Assembly: GCA_020226215.1 (NCBI GenBank)
Contig: CM035231.1
Location: forward strand, 51,860,876 to 51,924,875
Reading direction: 5' to 3'
Origin: Sindora glabra
Lineage: Eukaryota > Streptophyta > Magnoliopsida > Fabales > Fabaceae
Length of the DNA stretch: 64,000 bases
The notes under the pieces were generated by a model. The model did not search any database. It had not been told where the DNA came from and saw nothing but the letters and a program-made list of their open reading frames with translations. Shown here piece after piece: positions 62,301 through 64,000 of this stretch. A program made the position numbers and the translations under genes. Every line of letters begins with the position of its first letter. The stretch's first letter is position 1.

Positions 62301-62677
62301 ATGCTAGAGTGCATCAATTTAGTGCAACCCATATATAATGACTTCTTTGTATCACTTAATAAGTTATCCAAGACATGTAGATACTCAATAAAGTTATTTG
62401 CAATATTAGGCATCATATCTTCTAATTGAGTATTGAAACGCTTGTGTTCATGATCAATAAGAGTGCTACATAAGTCATTGTCACCGTGCCATATCCATTG
62501 CATATAGGTGGCATCAATGCTGTGGACAAATATATGATTTCGTAGTTGCTCAACCATCATGATACAACAACATTTAACGTAGGGGCACCTTATAAGGTCA
62601 TCACTAAATTCCCTCCACCAACCAAATACAAATTTAATGAATTCATTATCCTTATTTTCATATTCAAAATTGTACAT
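62300..62677 (-). pseudogene. N-terminal fragment of a CACTA TNP2 transposase
   Basis: The minus-strand frame starts MYNFEYENKDNEFIKFVFG. It carries a transposase-associated domain (LIRCPYVKCC, then ATYMQWIWHGDND) and reaches the diagnostic TNP2 block KKSLYMGCTKLM near 62330. The frame is open for this whole length, unlike the other minus-strand relic, but it ends where the retrotransposon copy II sequence begins. Only about the first 120 residues of a protein of about 1000 survive. Confidence 0.7.
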
Positions 62678-63949
62678 CCATGACTAGCTAATCAAGTAAA
62701 AATCATACACATGAGAATATAAAGTAAACCTTGTATCATCATCACAAATTATACGTATTCTTAATATGAATCCAAAACTTAAATAAATTTATATATTTAT
62801 ATGCATCAAGACTACAACCCTAATTATCCAGAGTTAAACATTTTCCAAAATATATCCTAAACCAAAACAAATCCTTACATTTATATTCAAGTTTATGTGC
62901 AAAATTTATTTTGTAACCAAGGTTATGAAACATCCTCATAAGCCAACAAAGCATCAAAAACATTTTAAATGTCAATTAAAGTTTATGCATCCAATTTGAT
63001 ATTTTCTCACCAAATTTTGTAATACCTTTAGACATAGGCTATATATAAAATTGACATCTTAACTTGTCAAATTTAGATGTTAATACTGTCAATAACTATT
63101 GTTATAATTTAAATAAATGTTAGCTAATGTCTTGTCATTAGCAAGTATTTTTATATCAATTACGCTATATATCAAGGATCAAATTGTGAATACAAAGAGC
63201 ATAACTATTTTAAATAGAATGTTATTTGTATTCCAATGTCTTTTATTTAGTTCACTTTGTTATCCAAATGTCAAATATACAAATTTAGTGTAAATTTAAT
63301 TTCCATTAAATAATTTATTATGAAAGTACAAGAAAAAAAGAGATAAACAATCATACAAATTTATCATGAGATTTTATTTCTTTCCAAATCATTACATATA
63401 TGTGTGTGTATTCTATAAAACAACCTTCACAAAAACTGCACTTGATCATTAATACACGTTTATAAAAAAATCACTATGTATCTAAATTTATACTTTAATT
63501 ATTTCAAAATCCTTATCCTTGATACAAATTCTCATTTGTTGCTTAATTTTCTCCATTTTAATCACAAGAATATACAAGGAACAGCTAAAGGTAATTTATA
63601 AAAAGTCAACATGTTAGGATTTATTATTTTTTAATATTAATAGTTGGCATTATTTTCTCATTAAACTTTTATAATATTTTTAGACGTTGATTATATCTAC
63701 AACCAACATCATAGGGTTCCTTATTTTTTTCCAATATTCATTAAATATTATAGACTTTAACATCAATTTAATAAAAATCGATGTCTTAAGTTTTTCAATA
63801 ATTTTAAAAATAAAACTACATCTAAATAAATGTTAGTTATATTTATGAACTATCGTATTAAATTTTATATAATTTCAAAAATATTATTATATCAAAATAA
63901 ATATTTATGATAATATTGACCCATGTTTATTTGCAATTGTGTAGTAATG
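62678..63949 (-). mobile_element. 5' and terminal region of the minus-strand CACTA relic
   Basis: This is the leader between the TNP2 fragment and a degenerate terminal motif, GTAGTAATG at 63941-63949. It is one change from the canonical inverted CACTACTAC. The stretch 63600-63930 holds repeated AACATCAATTTAATAA and GATGTC motifs in both orientations. The block 63370-63949 resembles 38410-39218, and 62900-62960 resembles 9440-9500, which ties the relics to one family. Confidence 0.55.
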
Positions 63950-64000
63950 AGTATACACTGCATTTTAACTCACATTCTGCCAGATATATTTTTCCTAGTC

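Overview
The window is plant nuclear DNA, most likely from a eudicot. It is AT-rich, its genes have GT-AG introns, and most of it is layered, decaying transposable elements. The only fully convincing host gene is a seven-exon sieve element occlusion (SEO/SEOR) gene at 55021-59500. It has a TATA box, and its seven exons join in frame into about 654 residues. A second small gene of unknown function (35269-35547, 92 aa) lies in a segment with a broken second copy near 2170-3305. Its upstream DNA has a further partial copy near 40085-40360.

Layout, left to right. Positions 1-5300 are AT-rich DNA with the broken copy of the small gene. Positions 5300-15520 are relics of CACTA (En/Spm) transposons: a minus-strand TNP2 transposase relic (9205 to 6530), a plus-strand TNPA fragment near 11444, and fields of subterminal repeats. 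Positions 15540-16740 hold a minus-strand relic resembling a LINE DUF4283/zinc-knuckle protein. Positions 16963-22736 are a non-autonomous LTR retrotransposon whose 5' LTR is split by a 2601-bp solo LTR (17283-19883, target duplication ATTTA). After a short stretch with a possible truncated first exon comes a complete-ended 10.5-kb CACTA transposon (23184-33706, target duplication GCA). It carries TNP2-like and TNPA-like genes, both inactivated, and a nested solo LTR (29560-31101, target duplication GATAA).

Positions 34140-35580 carry the small gene. Positions 37430-39620 are more CACTA-type subterminal DNA. Positions 40994-46663 are a minus-strand Ty1/copia relic. Positions 48883 to about 53998 are a Ty3/gypsy chromovirus relic with reverse transcriptase, RNase H, integrase and chromodomain traces. 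The SEO gene follows. Then come a second copy of the non-autonomous LTR family (60761 to about 62300) and another minus-strand CACTA relic (62300-63949).

The elements can be ordered by nesting. The non-autonomous LTR element predates the 2.6-kb solo LTR inside it, and the CACTA element predates the 1.5-kb solo LTR inside it. Most inactivating stops in the CACTA and gypsy genes fit C-to-T or G-to-A transitions, the signature of decay of methylated cytosines in silenced plant transposons. I found no rRNA, convincing tRNA, CRISPR array or prokaryotic gene. No new defence or metabolic system is evident. The least explained items are the duplicated 92-aa gene, an antisense reading frame inside the 2.6-kb solo LTR, and two short coding fragments cut off exactly at LTR borders.
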